Positions 1 through 5,903 of a stretch of DNA of 7,988 nucleotides are shown piece after piece. Origin of the DNA: Ruminococcaceae bacterium UBA1691 (GTDB lineage Bacteria > Bacillota > Clostridia > Oscillospirales > Acutalibacteraceae). The stretch lies in contig DCJV01000020.1 in the NCBI GenBank assembly GCA_002320555.1, positions 1 to 7,988 of the forward strand, written 5' to 3'. The translations under genes and the position numbers were made by a program. The notes beneath the pieces were generated by a model that was given only the letters and a program-made list of their open reading frames with translations, was not told the DNA's origin and did not search any database. The number at the start of each line of letters is the position of its first letter. Positions within the stretch are counted from its first letter, which is position 1.

Positions 1-38
1 AAATTAACCAAATTTTAAGATCATCACAAGAAAAATCA

Positions 39-67
39 TTGATTTATGCTACTTACCGTGATAAAAT
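39..67 (+). promoter_or_regulatory. Candidate sigma-A promoter ahead of the symporter
   Basis: A -35-like TTGATT (39-44) is followed after exactly 17 bases by a -10-like TAAAAT (62-67), matching 4/6 and 5/6 of the vegetative consensus. Transcription would start near 74, giving a leader of about 270 nt before the symporter start at 343. The palindromic operator at 118-131 lies downstream of this start, suiting a roadblock or repression role. The region is AT-rich, so chance matches are possible. Confidence 0.38.
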
Positions 68-117
68 AATCCCGTATTCTGAATCTGGAATAATATGGAA
101 GATAGTATACGCATATG

Positions 118-131
118 CGTAAACGTTTACA
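118..131. promoter_or_regulatory. LacI/GalR-family operator or CcpA cre site
   Basis: Positions 119-130 (GTAAACGTTTAC) form a perfect 12-base palindrome centred on CG, the hallmark of LacI/GalR-family operators. Over 118-131 it matches the classic cre-like form TGTAAACGTTTACA at 13 of 14 bases. It lies about 45-55 bases downstream of the candidate promoter start and upstream of a GPH sugar symporter, a typical target of carbon catabolite control or of a dedicated sugar repressor. No regulator gene is in the window, so CcpA and a local LacI-type protein cannot be told apart. Confidence 0.6.
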
Positions 132-330
132 TATCCGCTTTTCCATCGACCGGCGCACTGGGAAAAGCACAAAGCTTTGTTTCCTGGAAAATAAGGTCGA
201 GCTTTTTTCGGAGCAGTTTCCAGATGCGCAAATTGATAACTTTGATACGGATTCTAGGAACGACAGGGCCACGATGGACATTTCAAATCCTATATTTGCT
301 TTCAATTCGAATAAAAATTCAAATCAAATA
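130..330 (+). pseudogene. Remnant of a HAD-IB family phosphatase (C-terminal part)
   Basis: The frame that runs open into the symporter encodes, at about 142-320, a stretch resembling the C-terminal third of HAD subfamily IB phosphatases (phosphoserine-phosphatase-like). Seen in order are an SIDRRTGKST segment (the family has a D-x-x-TGK turn), ENKVELFSEQFPDAQIDNF (family: EKV..F...FPda.Id.F), then DTDSRND, matching the conserved YSDS.SD acidic motif that binds magnesium. The N-terminal nucleophile DxD region and the rest of the fold are absent: an in-frame TAG sits at 103-105 and the stretch to position 1 shows no matching sequence. No stop follows before the next gene, while a TAG one base out of frame at 329-331 could be the old stop after an indel. 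The leader is also the symporter's 5' untranslated region. The family assignment is by recalled motif pattern, not by a search. Confidence 0.5.
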
Positions 331-342
331 GGAGGAATGTAC

Positions 343-1875
343 ATGGGAAAATTAAACGAATTTCTGAACCGTCAGATTATCCAGAAGGATGTCGGCGAGG
401 AGACCTTTCTGACCTGGAAAGAAACAATTTCTTATGCGCTGGGCAGAGGCGCGCAGGGCATGAGTACGAGCATGACCAGCTCCAAGTATATCAATTACTT
501 TTTGACGAATGTGCTCTTTCGAAAAATCCCGGGAGAACAGGCCCTTTCTATCGCGTCCAACATCCGCTTTTTTTGCGGGATCTTTGATGCGATCAACGAT
601 CCCATCATGGGGATTCTGGTGGATCGCACCCGCACGAAGGACGGCCAGATGCGTCCCTATATCAAATGGGCCCCTTGGTTTGTGTCGCTTGTGATGATCC
701 TGTTCTTTATCGGCAGTGCCAATGCCCCTCTGGTCTTCAACGTCATTTACACGACTATTTTGTTTGTAGGTCTTGATGTTACTTATACAGCCTTCGATAT
801 TCCCATGGGAGCGCTGGCCTTCTCTATTACGCCGAGCGGTATTGAGCGCACGAAGCTCTTTGGCGTCAGTTCGATTGTCCGCTCTGTCGTGGGAGCGCTC
901 CCGCAGGTGTTTGTCGCCGCTGCGGCATGGCTCCCTTACTTTAACGACCATACGCCTCAGGCATATTTGACAAGCGCCACCGTTTCTGCGATTGGGATTA
1001 TTTTCTTGACCCGCCTGACCTTCCGCAATACCAGAGAGCGCGCAGAGCACAGAGAGGACGTCCCTTCTGTGAAAGAATGCTTTGCCCTGCTGTTTCAAAA
1101 CAGACCCCTGTTGATGCTGTTTCTGGGAAATATTTTCTTCGTGCTCTGCAAAATTGCAGAGCAGGTTTCCTTCTACTTCGTTGCAGACCTGATGTTTAAC
1201 CGCAAGTATAATGTTGTGATCGACGTGATCAAATTCCCCGGCTTTCTCCTTGCGGGCATCCTGGTGCCCATGCTCATTGAAAAGGCCGGCCGGAGGGCGG
1301 ATTCCAGAAGGTTTTACCAGCTCTGCTGTGTGAGCGCGATCGTGATCCACGCACTCTTCGCCGTTGTAACCTATCGCGGCCTGATGCTCAAGGAGCCCGG
1401 CACCTCCGTTTCCCTTCTGACAGGAATCTTCGTCGTTCTGTTTACAGGCCTCACCACTATCCCACTTGAATTTAAAAACTTGATTCAAAAAGAGATGGAG
1501 GCGGAAACGGTCGACTACATCGAGTGGAAAACCGGCAGGCGTGTGGAAGGGATTATGCTATCCATTATGAGTTTCACCGGTAAAATTGAAAACACCTTCT
1601 CCTCCTCCATTGGTCTTGCCATCCTCGGCTGGACCGGTTATGTCAACCATGCAGAGGGTAGCATCGCGCAAAATGATCCGACAAATTGGGCCCTGTTCCT
1701 GATGACCACCATTGTGCCCGCCGTCGGCTATCTGCTTATGCTCGTTTCCATCCACTTCTACAATATTACCGGCGCAGGCCATCACAAGATGATGCGGGAT
1801 ATCATGGCGGCCAGGGCCGCCCGGAAGGAAGAAAAGCAGGCTGCCGCGCCCGCACAGACTCTGCCGGAACATTAA
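343..1875 (+). CDS. GPH-family sugar:cation symporter (MFS, MelB-like)
   Basis: This 510-residue polytopic membrane protein belongs to the glycoside-pentoside-hexuronide:cation symporter family, which takes up sugars or glycosides with H+ or Na+ across the cytoplasmic membrane. The helix II signature FDAINDPIMG (81-90), with the two aspartates that form the cation site in MelB, is followed by the loop VDRTRTKDGQMRPYIKW (93-109). Near the C terminus, DYIEWKTGRRVEG (391-403) matches the conserved loop/helix XI motif. About 12 hydrophobic segments are present and the tail is charged and Ala-rich (485-510). The length fits the family, which is usually 450-510. The ATG at 343 has GGAGG at 331-335 with 7-base spacing; the in-frame ATG at 337 is too close to that site, and a start at 115 would add the HAD remnant. 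Substrate cannot be read from the sequence. It is a single-gene unit with no glycosidase alongside, probably carbon-controlled through the operator at 118-131. Confidence 0.9.
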   Translation: MGKLNEFLNRQIIQKDVGEETFLTWKETISYALGRGAQGMSTSMTSSKYINYFLTNVLFRKIPGEQALSIASNIRFFCGIFDAINDPIMGILVDRTRTKDGQMRPYIKWAPWFVSLVMILFFIGSANAPLVFNVIYTTILFVGLDVTYTAFDIPMGALAFSITPSGIERTKLFGVSSIVRSVVGALPQVFVAAAAWLPYFNDHTPQAYLTSATVSAIGIIFLTRLTFRNTRERAEHREDVPSVKECFALLFQNRPLLMLFLGNIFFVLCKIAEQVSFYFVADLMFNRKYNVVIDVIKFPGFLLAGILVPMLIEKAGRRADSRRFYQLCCVSAIVIHALFAVVTYRGLMLKEPGTSVSLLTGIFVVLFTGLTTIPLEFKNLIQKEMEAETVDYIEWKTGRRVEGIMLSIMSFTGKIENTFSSSIGLAILGWTGYVNHAEGSIAQNDPTNWALFLMTTIVPAVGYLLMLVSIHFYNITGAGHHKMMRDIMAARAARKEEKQAAAPAQTLPEH

Positions 1876-1883
1876 AAATGGAA

Positions 1884-1915
1884 GCCGGGCCGCCTATTGG
1901 CTGCCCGGTATTTTT
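1884..1915 (+). terminator. Rho-independent terminator after the symporter
   Basis: Starting 9 bases after the symporter stop, CCGGGC (1885-1890) pairs with GCCCGG (1903-1908), extended by a G-U pair outside. After one C/U mismatch an inner GCC/GGC pairs around a TATT loop. An A and five Ts (1911-1915) follow. It separates the symporter from the SDR gene. Confidence 0.72.
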
Positions 1916-1942
1916 AGGCGAGATCATAATAAAGCGAAGTGA

Positions 1943-1979
1943 GATCGATGCTCAGCGGGCGACAATATCAGCATCAATC
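1943..1979. repeat. Imperfect inverted repeat in the symporter-SDR spacer
   Basis: The arms 1943-1952 (GATCGATGCT) and 1970-1979 (AGCATCAATC) pair at 9 of 10 positions around a 17-base loop. No T-run follows, so it is not a second terminator. It may be a regulatory site or chance. Confidence 0.28.
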
Positions 1980-2003
1980 CATTTGTTGCTCCCTTTCGTC
2001 AAG

Positions 2004-2029
2004 CAGCATAAGATGAACTATCTTAGCTG
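2004..2029. promoter_or_regulatory. Inverted repeat just upstream of the SDR gene (possible operator)
   Basis: TAAGAT (2009-2014) and ATCTTA (2020-2025) are perfect inverted arms around GAACT. They are flanked by CAGC (2004-2007) and GCTG (2026-2029), which also pair if A2008 is bulged, giving ten base pairs in all. It ends 6 bases before the ribosome binding site of the SDR gene. TAAGAT could also be a -10 box, with a poor -35 (TTGCTC, 1986-1991) at 17-base spacing; in that case the repeat would overlap the promoter as a repressor operator. Alternatively it is an RNA hairpin in the leader. Confidence 0.4.
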
Positions 2030-2049
2030 AATGAAGAAAGGGCGTTTCT

Positions 2050-2961
2050 ATGTCTTATCCAACTTATCCCTACCGGGGAACCCGGGAAAAATGCCGGCAG
2101 GTGGGGCTCACCTTTCCACCGCAGCATCAAAATCGCCAGCCTGGCCTGGAATACCTCATGGATCCGCTCCCCATTGCGGAAAATCCTGCTGTTAAGGGAA
2201 GCGGCAAGCTCAAGGGAAAAACCGCGCTCATCACAGGAGGCGACAGCGGCATCGGGCGCGCCGTTGCCTATGCGTTCGCCAAAGAGGGCGCAAATGTGGC
2301 CGTCTCCTATCTCGATGAAGAGCGGGACGCGCGCGTTACGCAGCAGCATATCGAGGAGATCGGCGCGCAGTGCATCCTGCTGCCGGCCGATCTGCGGGAG
2401 CGGCGCAATGCAAAGCGTATCGTCAAGGAAACCGTGGACCTGTTTGGACAAATCGACGTGCTCGTCAACAATCACGGCGTCCAGTTCGTCCGGGAAAGCA
2501 TTCTGGACATCACGCAGGACCAGCTAACCGACACCTTTGAAACCAATGTCTACGGCTATTTCTATGTGATTCAGGAGGCGCTCCCCTTCATCCCCGAGGG
2601 CGGTGCAATCATCAATACAACCTCCATCACCGCCTATCAGGGCGATGACAAGCTCATCGATTACAGCGCTACGAAAGGAGCGATCGTCTCCCTGACGCGC
2701 TCGCTCGCAAAATCCCTCGTCAGCCGCAAGATCCGTGTGAACGCCGTTGCGCCAGGGCCGGTCTGGACACCGCTGCAGCCCGCCTCTTTCCCGGCGGACG
2801 CGCTGGAGACCTTTGGCTCCTTTACCTCGGAAACACCGATGGGCCGCGCAGGCCAGCCGTTTGAAATGGCACAGGGCTATGTCTATCTCGCCTGCGAGGA
2901 TTCTGCCTTTATGACAGGCCAGGTACTCCATATCGACGGCGGCTCCTTCGGCTATTCCTGA
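2050..2961 (+). CDS. SDR-family NAD(P)-dependent oxidoreductase, YghA/general-stress type
   Basis: This 303-residue protein is a classical short-chain dehydrogenase/reductase with the roughly 50-residue N-terminal extension typical of the YghA / general stress protein 39 group. The extension contains a P-rich segment and ends with GSGKLKGKTALITGG. Visible motifs are the cofactor loop TGGDSGIG (62-69), the structural NNHG (140-143) replacing the usual NNAG, N166 in FETNV, catalytic S192, and Y205/K209 in YSATK, followed by PGPVWTPL (235-242). All four catalytic-tetrad residues are present, so it should be active. The aldehyde, ketone or alcohol substrate is unknown; relatives are stress-induced and cytosolic. 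The ATG has GAAAGGG at 2036-2042, 7 bases upstream. It looks monocistronic: a terminator precedes it, and its 3' end overlaps the convergent pseudouridine synthase gene by 10 bases. The 2004-2029 repeat may regulate it. YghA-type identity rests on recalled overall similarity. Confidence 0.9.
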   Translation: MSYPTYPYRGTREKCRQVGLTFPPQHQNRQPGLEYLMDPLPIAENPAVKGSGKLKGKTALITGGDSGIGRAVAYAFAKEGANVAVSYLDEERDARVTQQHIEEIGAQCILLPADLRERRNAKRIVKETVDLFGQIDVLVNNHGVQFVRESILDITQDQLTDTFETNVYGYFYVIQEALPFIPEGGAIINTTSITAYQGDDKLIDYSATKGAIVSLTRSLAKSLVSRKIRVNAVAPGPVWTPLQPASFPADALETFGSFTSETPMGRAGQPFEMAQGYVYLACEDSAFMTGQVLHIDGGSFGYS

Positions 2962-3836
2962 GCCGGCTCCAGCTGCGCGCACAGTGCTTTCATATCCAGG
3001 GGAAGCGGCGCTTCTACGTACATCGGCCGTCCAGTCACAGGATGCACAAAGCGGGCGCTGACACAGTGCAGCGCCTGCCGGGCAATCCGATCGTCCGGCA
3101 TCCCGTACATGGTATCCCCTACCAAGGGCGTACCGAGGGAGGCAAAATGGACCCGGATCTGATGCGTGCGACCCGTTTCCAGCCACACGCGCATCAGCGT
3201 CATGTTTTCTCCCCATCTTTCCGCTTGCCAGTGCGTCACCGCGGGAAGCCCGCCTTCCCCGACTGCACGGCTGGTATGCATCGGGTTTGGCCGGACGATC
3301 GGCCGGTCGATCGTCCCACTGCCGTGATAAAGCCCGGATACGATCGCCAGATATTCCTTTTCCACACCGCCGGACAGCCGTGCGGCCGCATAGCGGTTCA
3401 GAGCGCATACGACGGCACCAGATGTATCCCGGTCCAGCCGCCCCACACAGCGCATGGTCACATGCCGGCCCTGCTGCTGAAAATAGGCCGCTACGGCATT
3501 GGCAAGCGTATCCCCCTGGTGATTGTGGGTTGGATGCATGGCAAGGCCTGCAGGCTTATTGACGATCAGCAGGTCATCGTCCTCATATAACCGGTCGAGC
3601 GGAAGAGGCAGCGGCTCCACGTTGTCCGTATCGTCCGGCAGGCAAAGTGTCAACATGTCGCCTGCATGGAGCCGGTCGATGGTGCGGGTCTGTATGCCGT
3701 TCAGGCAGATGCCGCCCGGCTGCCGCTTGAGCGATTGAACCAGCCGGGCGGATAGGCCCGCCTCCCCGCGCAGAAAGTGGATGACCTTGCGGCCCTCATA
3801 GCACGTGTCGATCTGAAAGCGCAGGATGCGCGGCAT
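2952..3836 (-). CDS. RluA-family RNA pseudouridine synthase
   Basis: This 294-residue enzyme isomerises specific uridines to pseudouridine in rRNA or tRNA. The N-terminal part (about 14-70), with VIHFLRGEAGLSARLVQSLK and later AGD, fits an S4-like RNA-binding domain. The catalytic domain starts at LYEDDDLLIVNKPAGLAMHP (83-102). The catalytic aspartate is D135 in GRLDRDTSG (132-140); many RluA relatives have H or N rather than G before RLD. The second conserved block is LETGRTHQIRVHFASLG (219-235), followed by LVGDTMYG (238-245). The length is normal for RluA/RluD-type proteins. The target base cannot be deduced, since Firmicutes carry several paralogues. The ATG at 3836 is preceded by a G-rich GGGGGAAA ribosome binding site (3841-3848 on the plus strand). 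The stop codon lies inside the last codons of the convergent SDR gene. No terminator is seen between the two genes. Confidence 0.93.
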   Translation of the reverse strand: MPRILRFQIDTCYEGRKVIHFLRGEAGLSARLVQSLKRQPGGICLNGIQTRTIDRLHAGDMLTLCLPDDTDNVEPLPLPLDRLYEDDDLLIVNKPAGLAMHPTHNHQGDTLANAVAAYFQQQGRHVTMRCVGRLDRDTSGAVVCALNRYAAARLSGGVEKEYLAIVSGLYHGSGTIDRPIVRPNPMHTSRAVGEGGLPAVTHWQAERWGENMTLMRVWLETGRTHQIRVHFASLGTPLVGDTMYGMPDDRIARQALHCVSARFVHPVTGRPMYVEAPLPLDMKALCAQLEPAQE

Positions 3837-4143
3837 GCCCTTTCCCCCGTTCTATTTAGAATGTGTGCATTTCGATCTGCATGGTAACGTCAAACCTTCC
3901 GTTTCCCTCTGGCCTAAGAATTCTGCGTTTTACAGCATAGGAATATTGGCCCCTGTCTCTCATCTATCAGGGGAAGGCCAGGCTGCGTAGCTGCGCCCCC
4001 CAGCTCGTCCACCTCCATGCACGCAAAGGCATTCTTCATCTGATGATGTGCCTTTCTTTCCCTGCCGGGCGGCAAACGACCGCCTTCCGTACCGACCTTT
4101 TACAAGATGTTTCATAAAAGCCGGATTTCAGAAGGGCGCACGC
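3837..4143. other. 307-base spacer without a convincing gene
   Basis: This stretch separates two minus-strand genes. It holds several small inverted repeats: 3950-3955/3968-3973 (CCCCTG/CAGGGG), 4025-4031/4049-4055 (AAAGGCA/TGCCTTT) and 4068-4072/4080-4084 (GGCGG/CCGCC). None has a T-run, so none is a clear terminator. The longest locally plausible minus-strand frame is a 41-codon ORF at 3914-4039 with a weak AAAGG about 11 bases upstream and no recognisable product. Minus-strand TTGACG in the 3880s could be the -35 of the pseudouridine synthase promoter, but no -10 sits at proper spacing. Confidence 0.4.
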
Positions 4144-4404
4144 TCACGCCTGTTTCGTCTGCCGGAGCGCCTCCTCAACGGCATGTGCCAGCTGATCCGG
4201 GCAGGAGGTCGGCTTCAGGCCGCAGCGGATGCCGGAAAAGGTATCGATCACCTTTTGCGCGGACATCCCCTCCACGATCTTGGAAATACCCGCGAGATTC
4301 CCCGCGCAACCGCCATGGAACTTGACATGACGGATGATCCCGTCCTCCAGTTCCACCTCAATTTCCCTAGAGCAGGTTCCTCGCGTTCGATAATGGTATG
4401 TCAT
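4144..4404 (-). CDS. TSCPD-domain protein, four-cysteine TIGR03905-like
   Basis: This 86-residue protein matches the small stand-alone TSCPD family of Firmicutes with four conserved cysteines: C11 in GTCS, C33 in FHGGCAGN, C61 in GIRCG and C68 in TSCPDQL, the namesake motif. Related TSCPD segments occur at the C-terminal end of class II ribonucleotide reductases. The cysteines suggest a metal or Fe-S site, but the function of the stand-alone protein is not established. The start chosen is the ATG at 4404, with AAAGGGG 7 bases upstream (plus-strand 4412-4418). A longer frame from 4455 would add 17 residues without homology and lacks a better ribosome site. It lies 122 bases downstream of the 198-residue unknown gene on the same strand and may have its own promoter at 4428-4455. 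Confidence 0.88.
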   Translation of the reverse strand: MTYHYRTRGTCSREIEVELEDGIIRHVKFHGGCAGNLAGISKIVEGMSAQKVIDTFSGIRCGLKPTSCPDQLAHAVEEALRQTKQA

Positions 4405-4427
4405 ATTTATTCCCCTTTTTTCTGTTA

Positions 4428-4455
4428 AAAATACCAAATATCCGCCTGCGGACAA
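4428..4455 (-). promoter_or_regulatory. Weak candidate promoter for the TSCPD gene
   Basis: Read on the minus strand, TTGTCC (plus 4450-4455) and TATTTT (plus 4428-4433) are spaced by 16 bases, each matching 4/6 of the sigma-A boxes. This would give a leader of about 20 nt. It overlaps a GC-rich inverted repeat, GCCTGC (4444-4449)/GCAGGC (4464-4469), which on the minus strand precedes a T-rich stretch. That repeat could instead be a weak terminator or attenuator for the gene upstream. Confidence 0.28.
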
Positions 4456-4526
4456 CCTCGCCTGCAGGCCCTTTCAGTTTAACATAAAACAGAGAAAAGG
4501 GGAACTGTTCTAAAAAAATTCATATT

Positions 4527-5123
4527 TTACATCATAATATACAGAAGGGCAAGCAGCAACAGCTCATCTGCGCCCTCCCCGTTCAAGAGGAGCATCAGTG
4601 CCAGCAGAAGCGACTGGTCGGAGTTGCCCTCCAGCAGGTTCAGCGGAGACGCAAACTTTCTGCCAGGCGCGGCTTTGCCCTCCGGCGCTTGTGCGGCGCT
4701 TTCTGCCAGCTCCCGGGGAGCTGGCGGCGCCTCCTGTTTTTCCTGAATAAAATCGACCGGCATGGAGATATGCTTTTGCTGATGCGGCTTTCCAGAGAAA
4801 GGCTGCATACGCTGCGGCTCGCCGTCCAAAAAGGAGAACCGGCCCGCGTCGCCCCCTGCCTTCTCCTGCTGCGGCGTCCCTTCGGGTGCTGGAGGTCTGT
4901 TAAGCGGCATATGCTCCCGCGTATCTCTTCCATTCGCGTCGCCGGCCTTTGGCAGCGGCGATGGTTCCGCCTTCTCCTTCGGCCCTGATGCGGGTTTCTT
5001 TCGATCCAGCTCCTCCTGTGCCCGCTGGGCCGTTAGCTGGGCGCGGCGCTGCATCTCCCGCACACGCTGCGTCGCTTCCTCCTGCATGGCTAACAGCTCA
5101 CTGTATGTATAGTCTCTCCCCAA
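4527..5123 (-). CDS. Conserved-looking unknown protein with paired hydrophobic C-terminal tail
   Basis: The product of 198 residues is not recognised. It has three zones: a charged helical N terminus (about 8-42, Glu/Gln/Arg-rich, likely coiled coil), a long low-complexity Pro/Gly/Lys/Glu linker (43-155), and a C-terminal block (157-198) ending in two Leu-rich stretches, SLLLALMLLL (171-180) and ELLLLALLYIMM (187-198), split by NGEGAD. The two stretches look like a duplicated hydrophobic helix, too short for standard transmembrane spans, and could form a helical hairpin or a membrane or protein anchor. The start is TTG at 5123: GGAGGTG, 8 bases upstream, lies inside the last codons of the preceding gene, whose TAA directly abuts this TTG, so translation is probably coupled. 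The tail resembles ends I recall from unannotated Clostridia proteins; this is unverified. Confidence 0.8.
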   Translation of the reverse strand: MGRDYTYSELLAMQEEATQRVREMQRRAQLTAQRAQEELDRKKPASGPKEKAEPSPLPKAGDANGRDTREHMPLNRPPAPEGTPQQEKAGGDAGRFSFLDGEPQRMQPFSGKPHQQKHISMPVDFIQEKQEAPPAPRELAESAAQAPEGKAAPGRKFASPLNLLEGNSDQSLLLALMLLLNGEGADELLLLALLYIMM

Positions 5124-5519
5124 TTAAAGCACCTCCTGGTCCCTTAAAATCGGCAGCATTTCCAGCAGCCGCATGATGCGCAGCGCTTCATCCGCCTTAT
5201 GGCGGCGCTCAGGGCTCAGGAGAGGCTTGAGTGCTGCAATAAAGGCGCATCTGGAATCATCTCTCGCCCCGTTCATCGCGCCCATGATGGAGGACAGTTT
5301 TTTCATCATCGCCGGATCCAGACCAGAAAGTGCGCCAAGCGCGTCGCCGCCCCCGCTTTTTCCCTCCGCTGGCGCCGGCACATTCTGAGGGCCCGGTGGC
5401 CCTGCCTGCTGGTCGTTTTGCCCTTGCCCGCCAAACAGAGACTGGGCTATCCCTTGCAGGGAGCGGATATCCTCCGGGCTCAGGCTATTGAGCAGTCCGC
5501 TTAAATTCATATCGTCCAT
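5124..5519 (-). CDS. Small helical protein of unknown function, middle gene of a three-gene cluster
   Basis: This gene encodes 131 residues of unknown function. The N-terminal helix LSPEDIRSLQGIAQSLFGG (13-31) is followed by a Gln/Pro/Gly linker (32-60) and a C-terminal helical region. That region has LDPAMMKKLSSIMGAM (67-82), then AALKPLLSPERRHKADEALRIMRLLEMLP, seen as a basic/amphipathic helix pair (95-123). No signal peptide or membrane span is seen. I recall this KPxLxxxRRxKxDEAxxIxxLLxxLP type of pattern from hypothetical proteins of Clostridia, without a known role. The ATG at 5519 has a run of six Gs 10 bases upstream and a GGA closer in; M4 at 5510 is an alternative start. The stop codon abuts the TTG of the next gene, and its final codons carry that gene's ribosome binding site. 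Confidence 0.82.
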   Translation of the reverse strand: MDDMNLSGLLNSLSPEDIRSLQGIAQSLFGGQGQNDQQAGPPGPQNVPAPAEGKSGGGDALGALSGLDPAMMKKLSSIMGAMNGARDDSRCAFIAALKPLLSPERRHKADEALRIMRLLEMLPILRDQEVL

Positions 5520-5551
5520 TTTCCAAAATCCCCCCGTGTCATTTGTCCAGC

Positions 5552-5565
5552 CGGCCGGAAGGCCG
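5552..5565. other. Tight GC hairpin between the first two cluster genes
   Basis: CGGCC (5552-5556) and GGCCG (5561-5565) pair perfectly around a four-base loop. It sits in the 56-base gap between the 90-residue and 131-residue genes. No T-run follows on the minus strand, so it is not a standard terminator; it could stabilise or process the transcript. Confidence 0.35.
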
Positions 5566-5575
5566 AAAAGCTGTG

Positions 5576-5848
5576 TTATCGGTTAAAATGCTGTTTATTA
5601 TTCAGAAGCTTTTCCAGCAGGTTCTGCGCCTGCGGCGTTGCCAGCAGCTTATCCGCCGCCTCCCGGTTTTCCAAAAGCTTTTTGAGCGTTTGGGCCTGCA
5701 TGGGATTCATATTTTTCTGCACAAACTCTTCCCAGTTTCCGTTGTTGATTGCCTGTTCGATATCTGAAGCCGCCTTGCCGGAGGTCTCACTCAAATGCTC
5801 CAGCGCCGTCTTTATCTGTTCTGTGGTAAGATTTCTTCCGTCGATCAT
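5576..5848 (-). CDS. Small helical protein of unknown function, first gene of the cluster
   Basis: This 90-residue, all-helical-looking, charged protein has no signal peptide or membrane segment. It has an N-terminal LTTEQIKTALEHLSETSGKA stretch (7-26), an NNGNWEEF turn (35-42), and a C-terminal pair of Leu-rich helices, LKKLLENREAADKLLATP and QAQNLLEKLLNN (55-84). The product is not recognised, though the LLxTPQAQxLLxKL ending is similar in style to small hypothetical proteins of Clostridia. The start is refined to the ATG at 5848, because AGGTGGTGA (plus 5854-5862) differs from the ideal AGGAGGTGA at one base and sits 5 bases upstream. The two GTG codons further out (5857, 5860) lie inside that site. 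It heads a minus-strand series with the two genes downstream and is divergent from the metallophosphoesterase operon. Confidence 0.78.
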   Translation of the reverse strand: MIDGRNLTTEQIKTALEHLSETSGKAASDIEQAINNGNWEEFVQKNMNPMQAQTLKKLLENREAADKLLATPQAQNLLEKLLNNKQHFNR

Positions 5849-5876
5849 TGCATTCACCACCTGTAGTGTATATAAT
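5848..5876 (+). promoter_or_regulatory. Candidate promoter for the metallophosphoesterase-RCK operon
   Basis: A perfect TATAAT (5871-5876) follows a TTG-core -35 (TTGCAT, 5848-5853) at 17-base spacing; the -35 itself is poor. Transcription from about 5883 would give a leader of about 140 nt. The site abuts the start of the divergent gene, whose own promoter must lie in the same AT-rich segment; a minus-strand TATTAT-like box is visible there without a good -35. Confidence 0.42.
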
Positions 5877-5903
5877 ACTAATATGCTTGCGAAGGGGGAA
5901 AGT

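Noticed and set aside
115..342. N-terminal extension of the symporter starting at ATG 115
   Set aside because: It has no ribosome site, overlaps the operator, and its residues resemble a HAD phosphatase end rather than a GPH symporter, while ATG 343 has GGAGG at ideal spacing.
352..1488. Long minus-strand open frame (378 codons) under the symporter
   Set aside because: It is fully antisense to an obvious GPH symporter, has His/Asp/Gly-rich shadow composition and no family motifs.
2524..3408. Minus-strand 294-codon open frame across the SDR/pseudouridine synthase junction
   Set aside because: It overlaps two genes with clear catalytic motifs; the composition (Arg/Cys/Gly-rich) is typical of a shadow frame.
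4048..4428. Plus-strand open frame over the TSCPD gene
   Set aside because: It is antisense to a protein with all four family cysteines; no ribosome site or motif.
4481..4520. Terminator after the 198-residue gene (AACAG/CTGTT stem)
   Set aside because: The five-pair stem with a 12-base loop is weak and the T-run lies on the wrong side for the minus-strand transcript.
5849..5860. GTG starts for the 90-residue protein
   Set aside because: Those GTGs are part of an AGGTGGTGA ribosome binding site that points to ATG 5848.
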